Below, piece by piece: positions 1-9,598 of a stretch of 64,000 nucleotides of DNA. The stretch's first letter is position 1; each line of letters opens with the position of its first letter. The DNA comes from an uncultured Sphingomonas sp. (GTDB lineage: Bacteria > Pseudomonadota > Alphaproteobacteria > Sphingomonadales > Sphingomonadaceae). The notes under the pieces were generated by a model, which saw only the letters and a list, made by a program, of their open reading frames with translations, did not search any database and had not been told where the DNA came from. The position numbers and the translations under genes are program-made. The stretch lies in contig NZ_CAKTFO010000001.1 in assembly GCF_934560975.1 (NCBI RefSeq), positions 248,001-312,000 on the forward strand. Reading direction: 5' to 3'.

Positions 1-2301
1 GTAAGCGGTGGTGGCCGAATGCGAACCGACGCCGCTGGCGAAGGATGCGGTGTTCTGGCCCGGATGCACGCCCAGCACGAAGTTGAGCGCGTTCACGAAA
101 TTGCCGGTGGGGACCAGATCGGGCCAGCCCTTGTGCAGCATCCACTGCTTCACGCCATATTCCTGAATGATCCAGCCCGCGCCCCAGATGTCGGGCTTGT
201 AGGGCACGCCATAAGGCGAATCCGCCTTGGCCGCGGCGGCGAGCTTCGCCTGATAGGCGGCGACGGCGGTGCGGACCTCCGCCTTGAACGCGGCGTCGGG
301 CACCCGGTCGATCACGGATGCGATCGCCCAGCCGGCCTGGTCGATCTTGGCGACGATGTCGCTCTTCATCGCGACCAGTCGATCCATATAGGCCGTGTCG
401 CCGGTGGACAGGTACAGTTCGCTCAGCGCAAACGCCTTGGCATCGACGCTGGTGGCGCGGTCGATCGCCTTGCCGGCAATGTCGCGCGCGGCGGCGAGCG
501 TTTCGGCCGCCAGCTTCGCATCCTGCGTCCGCATCACGCGTGCGACCGTGGCCAATTGCCCGGCCACCTCGATCTCGCGATTGGGATTGTCTTCGGTGAA
601 GACCAGCCGGTCGTCCGCCTTGATCGGCGGCCCCTGGAAATAGGTGCCGAGCCCCGCCACCGGCTTGTTGACCACATTGTCGGTCGAACTCGATGCGTCG
701 CCCAGCAACGTATATTGTTTCAGCGTGGCGTCCTGGATGCCGCGATACAGCCGCCCGAACGCGCGATAGCTGCCCATGACGCTCAACAGGCCATGTTCGA
801 TCTGCTGGATCGCATCGTTCCTGCCGTCGGGCTGGTGGATCTCCACCAGATGCTTGACCTGATCGATCGTGGTCGCGTCATAGTTGAGGCCGAACTCCTC
901 CACCATCTTCGCCAGCAGCCAGGTGGTGCCCATCTGGCTTTCCACCCGCAGGTCATAATCGCCGGCATCGTGCCAGCCGCCCGCGTCCAGTCCCGGCACA
1001 TGCTGCAACGGCTTGAACCTGGTCAGCGTGGACGGGCCCTGCGCATAACCGTCGAAATGGTTGAGGTTGACCGGCGCCATCAGCGCGTCGTCCATATGGT
1101 CCAGGCCGTGCCAGACCCGGTATTTCTCCTCCACCCGCATGTGGCACATCTGGACCGGCAGGAAATATTCCAGCGTCGGCTGCCACACATGGCGGTCATA
1201 GACGTCGTCGCCGATCTTGAACGGCTGCGTCTCCTTGCCGCGATAGGTGGCGACATACATTCCGGGCGTGGTCACGTCCGAAAAGTCCCAGGTGCGATAT
1301 CCGTAGCGGAGGAAGCGGCCCCATGACGCGGGCGTCCCGCGCTTCACCTCTTCGCGTCCCGTGCCCGTCAGGCGATAGAGGCGGGCGGTGTCGGCGGCGC
1401 TGTCCGCCGGGTCCTGCTCCACCACCAATTGCTTGGGCTGCTGGGTCATGTAGCCGACCTGCGACACTTGCAGCACCGGATCATATTTCCAGCCGGGCAC
1501 GACGTTGGGCGTCACCACCCACTCGATCGCGCCCTTGGTGGCGCCGGCCGGCACCAGCCCGCGCACGATATACCAGGCATTGTTGAGGTTGCCGCGCCCG
1601 TCGATCAGCGCCAGCGCGCCGGTCTTGCTCTCGATCGTCATCCGCTGCGTGTCGCTTTCGGGCGCGACCACCAGCGTGGTGCCGCCGCTGGCGAGCGGGG
1701 CGGCGATCTGCTCGCCGGTGGCGTCAGGCGTCATCGGGCCGTCCGCCTGCCGGGTGAAGATGCCCGACTGGTTGCCCATCAGCCAGCTCTTGCCGAACAG
1801 GTCGGTCGGGAACAGCTCCAGGTTGAAGCCGACCTTGCCGACATATTTGGCGGGCAGCGGTTGATCCAGGTCGACGCGGATGCGGAAGCTGTCGCCCTCC
1901 AGCGGCGTGACGCTGACCGAATAGCCCATCTTCAGGTCGGGGTAGACGATCGGGTTGAAGCCGGTGCGGTCCTTGGCCGGATCGGGAAAGGACAGGTGCC
2001 GGGACACGGTGTTGGTCGCCGCATCCACCGTCCGCTCGCCGGTGGCGGGCATGGCCGACCATTGGCCGGGCGACGCCTCCAGCCGCAGGTCGCCGTTGGC
2101 GGCGGTGCGCATGCCATGCTGGATGATGGTGACGCCGGTCTGGTGCCCGTCCGGATAATAATCGCTGAACGACATGACGTTCAGCCCCGGCGTAGCGAAA
2201 TAGCCTTGCGCGTTCAGGGTCAGGTTCGGCCTGGCGAAAGCCGGCGCGGTCAATGCGGTGAGCGCAAGTAATGCGCTGCCCAGACGAAATCGTGTCATCA
2301 T
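1..2301 (-). CDS. Glycoside hydrolase family 9 (endoglucanase-like), C-terminus outside window
   Basis: The reverse strand is open from an ATG at 2301 to the window edge (767 codons). A second in-frame ATG follows at 2298, and an AGGAGAG lies a few bases upstream. The first residues (MMTRFRLGSALLALTALTAP) are a signal peptide, so the enzyme is exported. A GWHDAGDYD motif near residue 444 matches the catalytic Asp region of GH9 glucanases. The last visible residues contain an NFVLGVHPGQN stretch of the type that precedes the C-terminal catalytic region in this family. The predicted role is hydrolysis of beta-glucans or oligosaccharides in the periplasm. It is a paralogue of the divergent neighbour at 2585: both share the N-terminal ISxIELIQ/VTIIQHG-type segment. 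The catalytic Glu region is beyond the edge and cannot be checked. Confidence 0.85.
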   Translation of the reverse strand, partial: MMTRFRLGSALLALTALTAPAFARPNLTLNAQGYFATPGLNVMSFSDYYPDGHQTGVTIIQHGMRTAANGDLRLEASPGQWSAMPATGERTVDAATNTVSRHLSFPDPAKDRTGFNPIVYPDLKMGYSVSVTPLEGDSFRIRVDLDQPLPAKYVGKVGFNLELFPTDLFGKSWLMGNQSGIFTRQADGPMTPDATGEQIAAPLASGGTTLVVAPESDTQRMTIESKTGALALIDGRGNLNNAWYIVRGLVPAGATKGAIEWVVTPNVVPGWKYDPVLQVSQVGYMTQQPKQLVVEQDPADSAADTARLYRLTGTGREEVKRGTPASWGRFLRYGYRTWDFSDVTTPGMYVATYRGKETQPFKIGDDVYDRHVWQPTLEYFLPVQMCHMRVEEKYRVWHGLDHMDDALMAPVNLNHFDGYAQGPSTLTRFKPLQHVPGLDAGGWHDAGDYDLRVESQMGTTWLLAKMVEEFGLNYDATTIDQVKHLVEIHQPDGRNDAIQQIEHGLLSVMGSYRAFGRLYRGIQDATLKQYTLLGDASSSTDNVVNKPVAGLGTYFQGPPIKADDRLVFTEDNPNREIEVAGQLATVARVMRTQDAKLAAETLAAARDIAGKAIDRATSVDAKAFALSELYLSTGDTAYMDRLVAMKSDIVAKIDQAGWAIASVIDRVPDAAFKAEVRTAVAAYQAKLAAAAKADSPYGVPYKPDIWGAGWIIQEYGVKQWMLHKGWPDLVPTGNFVNALNFVLGVHPGQNTASFASGVGSHSATTAY

Positions 2302-2383
2302 GCCTCTCCTTTACGATGCGGATGGTTGTCCCACCTCTGCGACCTTGGTCTAACTTGGTGCAGGAAAAAGGCAATTTGCCAAG

Positions 2384-2399
2384 ATGGTAGCGTTCCCAT
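2384..2399. promoter_or_regulatory. LacI-family-type operator between the two GH9 genes
   Basis: The 16 bases ATGGTAGCGTTCCCAT form an imperfect palindrome about a central CG, with ATGG/CCAT ends. This fits the TGGnAnCGnTnCCA pattern bound by many LacI-family sugar regulators. It sits about 83 bases upstream of the reverse GH9 start and 185 bases upstream of the forward one, so it could control either or both. The regulator itself is not in the window. The rest of the 2302-2584 gap shows only the two ribosome binding sites. Confidence 0.5.
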
Positions 2400-2584
2400 A
2401 ATCCTGTGCCGGTCACCCGGAATCACCGGGGGCATGGCGCCGCAACGGCGCCGAGGGAGGATGGGGTGAAAGGGTTCGACCTGCCCGGCCTGACGATGCC
2501 CGCGGTGCTCACCCGCGCTGCGGCGATGGCTGCTTCACGTCCATCGATCCACCTGTTTTCCGAAGATCTGGAGAAGGATCGCTG

Positions 2585-5110
2585 ATGCCCGGTACCTGTT
2601 CGTTCCGCCGCCTGCTACTGCTGGCGGTATCTGCGCTGGCACTGCCCGCGGTGGCGGAGGCAGTGCCCGCCGCCCCGCTCACCTGGTCGCCGGCGGGCTA
2701 TTACGAGGCGCGCGGCGTCAACTGGCTGGTGTTCAGCAACTGGTATGACGGGCTGTTCGCCGACTCCAAGATTTCCGGCATCGAACTGATCCAGCAGGGC
2801 GAGCGCACCGCCACCAATGGCGACGTCCGCCTGTCCGCCACGCCGGCGCAGTGGGACGCGATCGGGCGCTTGGTGGAACGCAAGGTCGATCCCCGCACGC
2901 ATGCCATCGACGTCACGTTGGAATATCCCGAACACAAGTTCCGCTATGTCATCCATGCCGAGCCGCATGGCGACCAGCTGGCGATCCGCGTGATCCTGAC
3001 CGATCCGCTGCCGGCGGCGCTGGCGGGCAAGGCCGGCTTCAACCTGGAATTCATCCCCTCGGCCTATTTCCACAAAAGCTATATGGTGGATGGTCAGGCC
3101 GGTGGCTTCCCGCTCCATCCGGAAAGCGCGATGGTGCGGACGGCCGAGCGCAACGCCGCCAGCGGGCGGGCGGACGGGCCGGGGGCTGAGCCGCTGCCGA
3201 TGGCAAGCGGGCACAGCTTCGTGCTGGCGCCGGACGATCCCGCGCGCCGTGTCAGCGTGTCGGGCGACGTTCCGATCCAGCTTTATGACGGACGCAACCA
3301 GGCGCAGAATGGCTGGTTCGTGCTGCGCTCGCTGCTGCCTTCGGGCAAGACCGGCGCGGTGCTGAACTGGACCGTGTCCGCCAACAGCGTGCCGGCATGG
3401 GTCCGTCCGCCCTCCATCGCCCATTCGCAGCTGGGCTATGCGCCGGGCCAGAAGAAGCTCGCCACGATCGAGCTAGACAGGAACGATGCGGCGACCGGCC
3501 CGGTGCGACTGTTGCAGGTGCAGCCGACCGGCGCGATGACGCCTGTCCTGTCGGGCGCGGCCAGGCCGTGGGGCACCTATCTCCGCTACAAATATCTCCA
3601 GTTCGACTTTTCCAGCGTGAAGACGCCCGGCCTGTACGTGCTGGAATATGGCAAGACGCGCACCGCGCCGTTCCGCATCGCCGACACCATCTATGGCGAT
3701 GCGTGGCATCCGACGCTCGACGTCTACATGCCGGTGGCGATGGATCATATGTTCGTGAACGAGGCCTATCGCGTGTGGCATGGCGACCCCCATCGCGACG
3801 ACGCGTTGCAGGCGCCGGCCGATCACGAACATATCGACCTCTACGCCCAGGGGCCGAGCACCAACACCAAGTATAAGGGGATGGACCATATTCCCGGCCT
3901 GAACGTCGGCGGGTGGTTCGATGCGGGCGATTTCGACATCCGCACCCAATCGCAATATGCCGTGGTGCGCCAGCTGGCCGAGACATGGGAACGCTTCCGC
4001 CCCACGCGCGACACGACCGAGGTCAATTGGGACCATTGCCGGGTGGAAATGCACGTCCCCGACGGCGCGCCGGACATGCAGCAGCAGATCAAGCACGGCG
4101 TGCTGCAATTGGTCGCCCACTACGATGCGGTCGGTTTCGCGATCGACGGCATCGTCGAGCCCGACGTGGCGCAATATACCCATCTGGGCGATGCGGTGAA
4201 CAAGACCGACGGCTACGTCTACGATCCCAAGCTGAAGCCTTACGAGTATAAGGATGGGCGGAGCGGGACGCCGGACGATCGTTGGGCCTTTACCAGCCAT
4301 GCCTCCGCGCTGAACTTCGGCTCCACCGCGGCGCTAGCGGCGGCGTCGCGCGCGTTGCGCGGCTATGACGATGCGCTGGCGGCCAAGGCGCTCGCCATCG
4401 CGACCAAGACCTGGGCCGAGGAAAAGAGCCACGCACCCAACACCTTCCACTATGGCAACACCACCGGCGGACCGTTGGACGTGGAAGAGTTTACGGCGGC
4501 GGTGGAGCTGCTGGCGACGACCAGGGACCAGAAATATGCCGCCCGCATCCAGGAGATGTGGCCGGCGCTTTCCGCCAAGTTCGATGCCGTCGCCGCCACG
4601 GCGGTGCAGGCCTTGCCCTACATGCCCGCATCCTATCGCGACGCGATGATCCCCGCCGTGCGGGAATGGGCGGCAAAGGCGAGGGAGAGCCTGACCGCCA
4701 ACCCGTTCGGCGTGCCGATTACCGAAGGCGGCTGGGCCGGCAACGGCGCGGTCCAGAATTACGGCATGACCGCCTATGCGCTGCACAAGGCCTTTCCCGA
4801 TATCGTCGACGGGTCGGCGGTGTTCCGGGCGATCGACTATATGCTGGGCCATCATCCCGGCAACGACCGCTCCTTCGTGTCAGGCGTGGGATCGGTCACC
4901 AAGGAGGTGGCCTATGGCAACAACCGCGCCGACTTCAGCTACATCGCCGGCGGGATCGTGCCGGGGATGCTCATCATCAAGCCGGACCTTCCCGAAAACC
5001 GTGAGGACTGGCCCTTCTTCTGGGGCGAGAATGAATATGTGATCCCGATGGGGCCGGACTGGATCCAGCTGGTGCACGCCGCCAACGATCTGGCGCGCGA
5101 GACGAAGTAG
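2585..5110 (+). CDS. Glycoside hydrolase family 9 with N-terminal Ig-like domain
   Basis: This is an 841-aa exported enzyme predicted to cleave beta-glucan-type polysaccharides or oligosaccharides. Residues 1-26 are a signal peptide ending in AVAEA. Residues about 280-370 look like the cellulase N-terminal Ig-like domain (HSQLGYAPGQKK through LYVLEYGKTRTAPF). The catalytic domain follows, with GGWFDAGDFD near residue 442 (catalytic Asp pair) and WGENEYVIP near residue 815 carrying the probable general-acid Glu. A GAGAAGG precedes the ATG at normal spacing. It is transcribed away from its paralogue at 1-2301 and probably shares the operator at 2384. The gene is complete; substrate specificity within GH9 cannot be read from the sequence. 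Confidence 0.88.
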   Translation: MPGTCSFRRLLLLAVSALALPAVAEAVPAAPLTWSPAGYYEARGVNWLVFSNWYDGLFADSKISGIELIQQGERTATNGDVRLSATPAQWDAIGRLVERKVDPRTHAIDVTLEYPEHKFRYVIHAEPHGDQLAIRVILTDPLPAALAGKAGFNLEFIPSAYFHKSYMVDGQAGGFPLHPESAMVRTAERNAASGRADGPGAEPLPMASGHSFVLAPDDPARRVSVSGDVPIQLYDGRNQAQNGWFVLRSLLPSGKTGAVLNWTVSANSVPAWVRPPSIAHSQLGYAPGQKKLATIELDRNDAATGPVRLLQVQPTGAMTPVLSGAARPWGTYLRYKYLQFDFSSVKTPGLYVLEYGKTRTAPFRIADTIYGDAWHPTLDVYMPVAMDHMFVNEAYRVWHGDPHRDDALQAPADHEHIDLYAQGPSTNTKYKGMDHIPGLNVGGWFDAGDFDIRTQSQYAVVRQLAETWERFRPTRDTTEVNWDHCRVEMHVPDGAPDMQQQIKHGVLQLVAHYDAVGFAIDGIVEPDVAQYTHLGDAVNKTDGYVYDPKLKPYEYKDGRSGTPDDRWAFTSHASALNFGSTAALAAASRALRGYDDALAAKALAIATKTWAEEKSHAPNTFHYGNTTGGPLDVEEFTAAVELLATTRDQKYAARIQEMWPALSAKFDAVAATAVQALPYMPASYRDAMIPAVREWAAKARESLTANPFGVPITEGGWAGNGAVQNYGMTAYALHKAFPDIVDGSAVFRAIDYMLGHHPGNDRSFVSGVGSVTKEVAYGNNRADFSYIAGGIVPGMLIIKPDLPENREDWPFFWGENEYVIPMGPDWIQLVHAANDLARETK

Positions 5111-5132
5111 CGCGTCGCGTCCATCCCAGGCC

Positions 5133-5165
5133 GGCGGCGGATGTGCCCCGCGCCGGTCCGCCGCC
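5133..5165. terminator. Stem-loop after the forward GH9 gene
   Basis: GGCGGCGGA (5133-5141) and TCCGCCGCC (5157-5165) are perfect 9-base inverted arms around a 15-base loop. The hairpin lies between convergent genes and has no clear T-run, so it is a candidate rather than a classical terminator. Confidence 0.45.
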
Positions 5166-5203
5166 TCTGGGCAGCGGCGGACTACGACTTGTTCGGAACG
5201 ACG

Positions 5204-5231
5204 CCGTGCTCCTGCGCAGGCGGGAGCACGG
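5204..5231. repeat. REP-like palindrome
   Basis: CCGTGCTCC (5204-5212) and GGAGCACGG (5223-5231) are perfect 9-base arms with a 10-base loop. Short extragenic palindromes of this look (CTCCTGCG...GGAG) are scattered through sphingomonad genomes as I remember them, but no second copy was found in this window. It may also act with the previous hairpin in transcription termination. Confidence 0.35.
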
Positions 5232-5274
5232 AGCTGCTTCGACACTAGAGAGGAGGATTCAAGCCGGCGGCGGG

Positions 5275-6030
5275 TCAGATCCCGGCATACCAGGCGTAAT
5301 CGCCCACATCTTCCCAATAGCCGCCCTTGCCGCGCCCGATCCGGTCCAGGCTCGCCACCGCCTCGATCGCGCGAACATATTTGGCGTGCTTGTAGCCGAG
5401 CTGGCGTTCGATCCGCACCCGCACCGGTGCGCCGTTGGCGACGGGCAGGGGGCGGTCGTTCAGCGCCCAGGCGAGGATCGTCTGCGGGTGAAAGGCGTCG
5501 ACCAGGTCGATGCTCTCATAATAAGCCGTGCCGCCGAAATCGTCGAAGCAGTGGAACACGACATACCGCGCCGCCTGTGACAGGCCGGCGAAGCGCAGGA
5601 TCGGGCCGAGCGCGGGACCGGTCCACTTGCCGATCGCGCTCCACCCCTCGACGCAATCATGCCGGGTGATCTGCGCCCGCTGCGGCAGCGCCTTCAACCG
5701 GTCGAGCGGGATGGCGAGGGGGCGCGCCACCAGCCCGCCCACATGCAGGCGATAGTCGCGGAAATCGCTCGCCAGCGATGCGGCATAATCGGCCGACGCG
5801 GGCATGGCCGTGCCGTTGGAGCGGAACACCGGCGACAGGTCCGCGCCGTGGAACTCCGGCGCCATCGCGTCACGCGGGGTCAGCAGCCGCTGGACGCGGT
5901 AGGTCAGCCCCTCCGCGCCGTGAAAGGCGTGCTGGAGCGGCTGGGTCGCGGCCAACCGATCGCATCCGCCGAGCAGCAGGGCGCCGCCGCCCAGCGTGCC
6001 GAGCGCGCGGCGGCGGGACAGGTCATTCAT
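5275..6030 (-). CDS. Molybdopterin-dependent oxidoreductase, MsrP/YedY-like, Tat-exported
   Basis: A 251-aa protein of the sulfite-oxidase-fold family. The N-terminus has a twin-arginine motif (SRRRALG) and a following LLGGC that could serve as a lipobox, so the mature protein is probably anchored on the periplasmic side. The HDCVEGWS motif near residue 124 contains the Cys that ligates molybdenum in this family. It is shorter than MsrP (about 330 aa) but has the core domain. Its start overlaps the end of the upstream cytochrome b gene by 8 bases, which implies that the two form one electron-transfer pair. The partner is a b561-like cytochrome rather than MsrQ, so methionine-sulfoxide repair is possible but not shown. 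Confidence 0.8.
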   Translation of the reverse strand: MNDLSRRRALGTLGGGALLLGGCDRLAATQPLQHAFHGAEGLTYRVQRLLTPRDAMAPEFHGADLSPVFRSNGTAMPASADYAASLASDFRDYRLHVGGLVARPLAIPLDRLKALPQRAQITRHDCVEGWSAIGKWTGPALGPILRFAGLSQAARYVVFHCFDDFGGTAYYESIDLVDAFHPQTILAWALNDRPLPVANGAPVRVRIERQLGYKHAKYVRAIEAVASLDRIGRGKGGYWEDVGDYAWYAGI

Positions 6031-6850
6031 GGCGTCGCCGCTCCGGCGGAGTGCGGAACCAGCCGGTAATCATCGACCGCGTCTCGTTCACCGGCCCCGC
6101 CGCCACCACCATCGCCAGATGCAGGCCGACGAAGCCGAGCAGGGCCATGGCGCACAGGAAATGGATCGAGCGCGCCGATTGCCGTCCGCCGAACAGGTCC
6201 AGCAACTGCGGAAAGGTTGCGTTGAACCCCGGTCCCATCGTCAGCCCGGTCAGGATCATCAGCGGGATCAGCACGAAGATGACCAGCAGATAGGCCAGCT
6301 TCTGCAGGATGTTGTAGCGGCCCGCCGCATCGCCGGTCGGCAGGCGCAGCCGGGCATGGTCGCGAATGTCGCCCCACAGATGCCGCGGCTCCAGCTCCGC
6401 CCGCGACGGCCACAGGTCGCGCCGGAAATGGCGGTTGACCAGGCTCGCCACCACATAGGCAAGGCCGCCCAGCACCAGCACCCACGCGAACAGGACATGC
6501 CACCGCCGCGCTCCCGCCAGGCTGTAGCGCGAGGGCAAGGTCATCCAGTATGGAAAAGCGCGCGCCTGCGGTCGCCCCTGCGCATCGCTCCAGCGGCCGA
6601 GCACCCCCGTGGTCGGGATATGCGCGCCGCCAATCGCCAATTGTCCGCCACCGGTCGGGCTCGGGCCGATCTGCAGCCAGGCCTTGTCGAAGTTCGCGCC
6701 GTAGCGGCCCCAATAGAGGCGGGGGTGGGCGTTGAAGATCATCAGCCCGCTCAACAGCAGGATCAGCATGGCAAGCGCATTCAGCCAGTGCCACAGTCGC
6801 GTCGGCAGCCGATGCCGGTAGAGCAGGGGGCGGGGCGGGCGATCGTCCAT
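6023..6850 (-). CDS. Membrane cytochrome b561-type subunit
   Basis: A 275-aa protein with about four membrane helices and histidines placed for haem b (for example RLWHWLNALA near the start, RWHVLFAW, and FVGLHLAMVV near the end). It belongs to the b561 / NiFe-hydrogenase-type cytochrome group and probably passes quinol electrons to the Tat-exported molybdenum enzyme encoded directly downstream. The ATG at 6850 was preferred because GGAGG-like bases precede it and it gives a compact N-terminus. A GTG at 6868 in the same frame is the alternative. Confidence 0.8.
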   Translation of the reverse strand: MDDRPPRPLLYRHRLPTRLWHWLNALAMLILLLSGLMIFNAHPRLYWGRYGANFDKAWLQIGPSPTGGGQLAIGGAHIPTTGVLGRWSDAQGRPQARAFPYWMTLPSRYSLAGARRWHVLFAWVLVLGGLAYVVASLVNRHFRRDLWPSRAELEPRHLWGDIRDHARLRLPTGDAAGRYNILQKLAYLLVIFVLIPLMILTGLTMGPGFNATFPQLLDLFGGRQSARSIHFLCAMALLGFVGLHLAMVVAAGPVNETRSMITGWFRTPPERRRHE

Positions 6851-6899
6851 CGCCTCCGCCCCTAGCACGGGCCATGGCCCACGTCACCGATCGGGCGAC

Positions 6900-6914
6900 T
6901 GATACAGTATATCA
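6900..6914. promoter_or_regulatory. Dyad upstream of the MerC-like gene
   Basis: TGATACAGTATATCA has perfect TGATA/TATCA arms around five bases and lies in the short divergent gap between the cytochrome and MerC-like genes. Zur- and Fur-type sites are AT-rich dyads of similar size, and MerC-domain genes are sometimes metal-regulated, but the match to a known consensus is weak. Confidence 0.3.
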
Positions 6915-6958
6915 TTGCTTTTTTGGCAGGGATGCCCCATGTGCGATCCATGCGCCGG

Positions 6959-7336
6959 ATGTCGGATATGATGGAGGCCCTGGCGATCGGGGCAGCGGCG
7001 GCGTGCCTGATCCATTGCCTGGCCCTGCCGCTGATCGTGCTGGCACTGCCGGTCGTCACGACCGTGCTGCCGATTCCCACCAATTTTCACCTGTTCGCGC
7101 TGGTGCTGGCCGTGCCCACCACCGCCGGCGTGCTGTTCGCCGGGTATCGCCGGCACCACCTCGCCAGCCCGCTCGTCTCCGGCGTGTTCGGCCTGACCCT
7201 GCTCACGCTCGCGGTCGTGATCTGGGACGGCACGGTGCGGGAAACGCTGGCGACAGTGGTGGGCAGCCTGTTTATCGCCGCCGCCCACCTTGCCAACTGG
7301 CATCACCGCAAGCTGCAGCACGCGCCGGTCGCCTGA
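6959..7336 (+). CDS. MerC-domain membrane protein
   Basis: A small inner-membrane protein (about 125 aa) with four hydrophobic helices. The ACLIHCLALPL segment carries the Cys pair typical of the first MerC helix. MerC proteins transport or bind mercuric or other thiophilic metal ions; no other mer gene is nearby, so this is probably a general metal-related paralogue. The start is uncertain: the ATG at 6959 gives the short N-terminus usual for the family. In-frame upstream candidates exist at 6923 (TTG), 6932 (ATG), 6941 (GTG, with AGGG upstream) and 6950 (ATG). Confidence 0.72.
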   Translation: MSDMMEALAIGAAAACLIHCLALPLIVLALPVVTTVLPIPTNFHLFALVLAVPTTAGVLFAGYRRHHLASPLVSGVFGLTLLTLAVVIWDGTVRETLATVVGSLFIAAAHLANWHHRKLQHAPVA

Positions 7337-7342
7337 TCCCGC

Positions 7343-7372
7343 ACCGGACCGCGCATCCGCGATCCGGTACGG
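7343..7372. terminator. Imperfect hairpin between convergent genes
   Basis: ACCGGA and TCCGGT arms with a further CGCG/CGCG pairing inside form a GC-rich stem-loop between the MerC-like and aldo/keto reductase genes. There is no T-run. Confidence 0.35.
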
Positions 7373-7399
7373 CACTCGACAGGACGCGGCGGTGCAGGC

Positions 7400-8470
<1,071 letters not shown>

Positions 8471-8538
8471 GGTTCGCTCCAAGCTGCTGATGGCACTTCC
8501 ATATCGGGACGGTTAACATTGTCCATCAAGGAGCGGGG

Positions 8539-9579
8539 ATGACGATCAATACGGCGCTGATCGGCTTCGGGCTTGCAGGGGCCCACTTCCACGCACCCCT
8601 GATCACCGCCACGCCGCGGCTGGCGTTGCGCAACGTGGTGACGTCGCGGGCAGATGCGGTGGCGGCTGCCTATCCGGATGCGGTGGTCGCCGGCAATGCG
8701 GATGTGGTGTTCACCGACGACTCGGTCGAGCTGGTGGTGATCGCCACCCCCAACCACACCCATGCCGAACTGGCGCGCGACGCCCTGCTCGCGGGCAAGC
8801 ATGTGGTGATCGACAAGCCGTTCGTGGTGGACGCGCAGGAGGGCCGGGATCTGGCCGCACTGGCGCTGGCCCGCGGCCGCATGCTGACCGTGTTTCACAA
8901 TCGCCGCTGGGATGGCGACTTCGTCACGGTGCGGCGGCTGCTGGGGTCGGGGCGGCTGGGCGACGTCCGCTTGGTGGAAATGCGGTGGGATCGCCATCGT
9001 CCCGCCATCAAGCAGGGGTGGCGCGAAGTGCCGGGGGAGGGCAGCGGCCTGCTCAGCGACCTGGGTCCGCATCTGGTGGATCAGGCGATCGCCCTGTTCG
9101 GCACGCCGGACCATGTCGCCGGGGATGTCGCCAGCCAGCGGCGCGACGCGCTGGTGGACGATTATTTCGAGGTGACGCTGCATTACGGCGCGATGCGGGT
9201 GATCCTGTCATCCTCCAGCCTGGTCGCGGCCACGCGCCCGCGCTTCGCCGTGCATGGCACCGCCGGCAGCTTCGTCAAATATGGCCTGGACCCGCAGGAG
9301 GGGCTGCTCCGCGCCGGCGGTCTGCCGGCGGGCGAGACCTATGGCGAGGATGTGCCGGAATATTACGGCATCATCGTCTATCCCGACGGCACGCAGGAGC
9401 GGATCCGCACCGAGCGCGGCGACTGGCGGCTTTTCTATAGCGGCGTGGCGGAGACGATCCGTGGCGGCTTCCCGCCGCCGGTCGATCCGGCCGACGCGCT
9501 GGTGGGCATGGCCCTGCTGGACTGTGCCCGCCGCAGCGCGCGGGAAGGGCGCCTGCTCCGCTACAATCCGCGCTGCTGA
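8539..9579 (+). CDS. Gfo/Idh/MocA family oxidoreductase
   Basis: A 346-aa NAD(P)-dependent dehydrogenase. The N-terminal Rossmann fold begins LIGFGLAGAHFHAP, the EKP-type motif appears as VIDKPF near residue 95, and the C-terminal domain contains GSGLLSDLGPHLVDQA, with the catalytic-region His. Members act on sugars, inositols or related polyols; this one resembles the YdgJ subgroup. GGAGCGGGG precedes the ATG. The substrate is not predictable from context. Confidence 0.85.
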   Translation: MTINTALIGFGLAGAHFHAPLITATPRLALRNVVTSRADAVAAAYPDAVVAGNADVVFTDDSVELVVIATPNHTHAELARDALLAGKHVVIDKPFVVDAQEGRDLAALALARGRMLTVFHNRRWDGDFVTVRRLLGSGRLGDVRLVEMRWDRHRPAIKQGWREVPGEGSGLLSDLGPHLVDQAIALFGTPDHVAGDVASQRRDALVDDYFEVTLHYGAMRVILSSSSLVAATRPRFAVHGTAGSFVKYGLDPQEGLLRAGGLPAGETYGEDVPEYYGIIVYPDGTQERIRTERGDWRLFYSGVAETIRGGFPPPVDPADALVGMALLDCARRSAREGRLLRYNPRC

Positions 9580-9598
9580 GGCGGTTTTCCGCCGCCTC
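9578..9598. terminator. Shared bidirectional terminator hairpin
   Basis: GAGGCGG (9578-9584) and CCGCCTC (9592-9598) pair around a loop starting TTTT. The stem overlaps the stop codons of the two convergent genes, so one short hairpin could serve both directions. Confidence 0.5.

Noticed and set aside
19..1326. Long forward open frame opposite the first GH9 gene
   Set aside because: It is antisense to a gene with clear catalytic motifs, and its translation is low-complexity His/Arg/Ala-rich, typical of a G+C-driven shadow.
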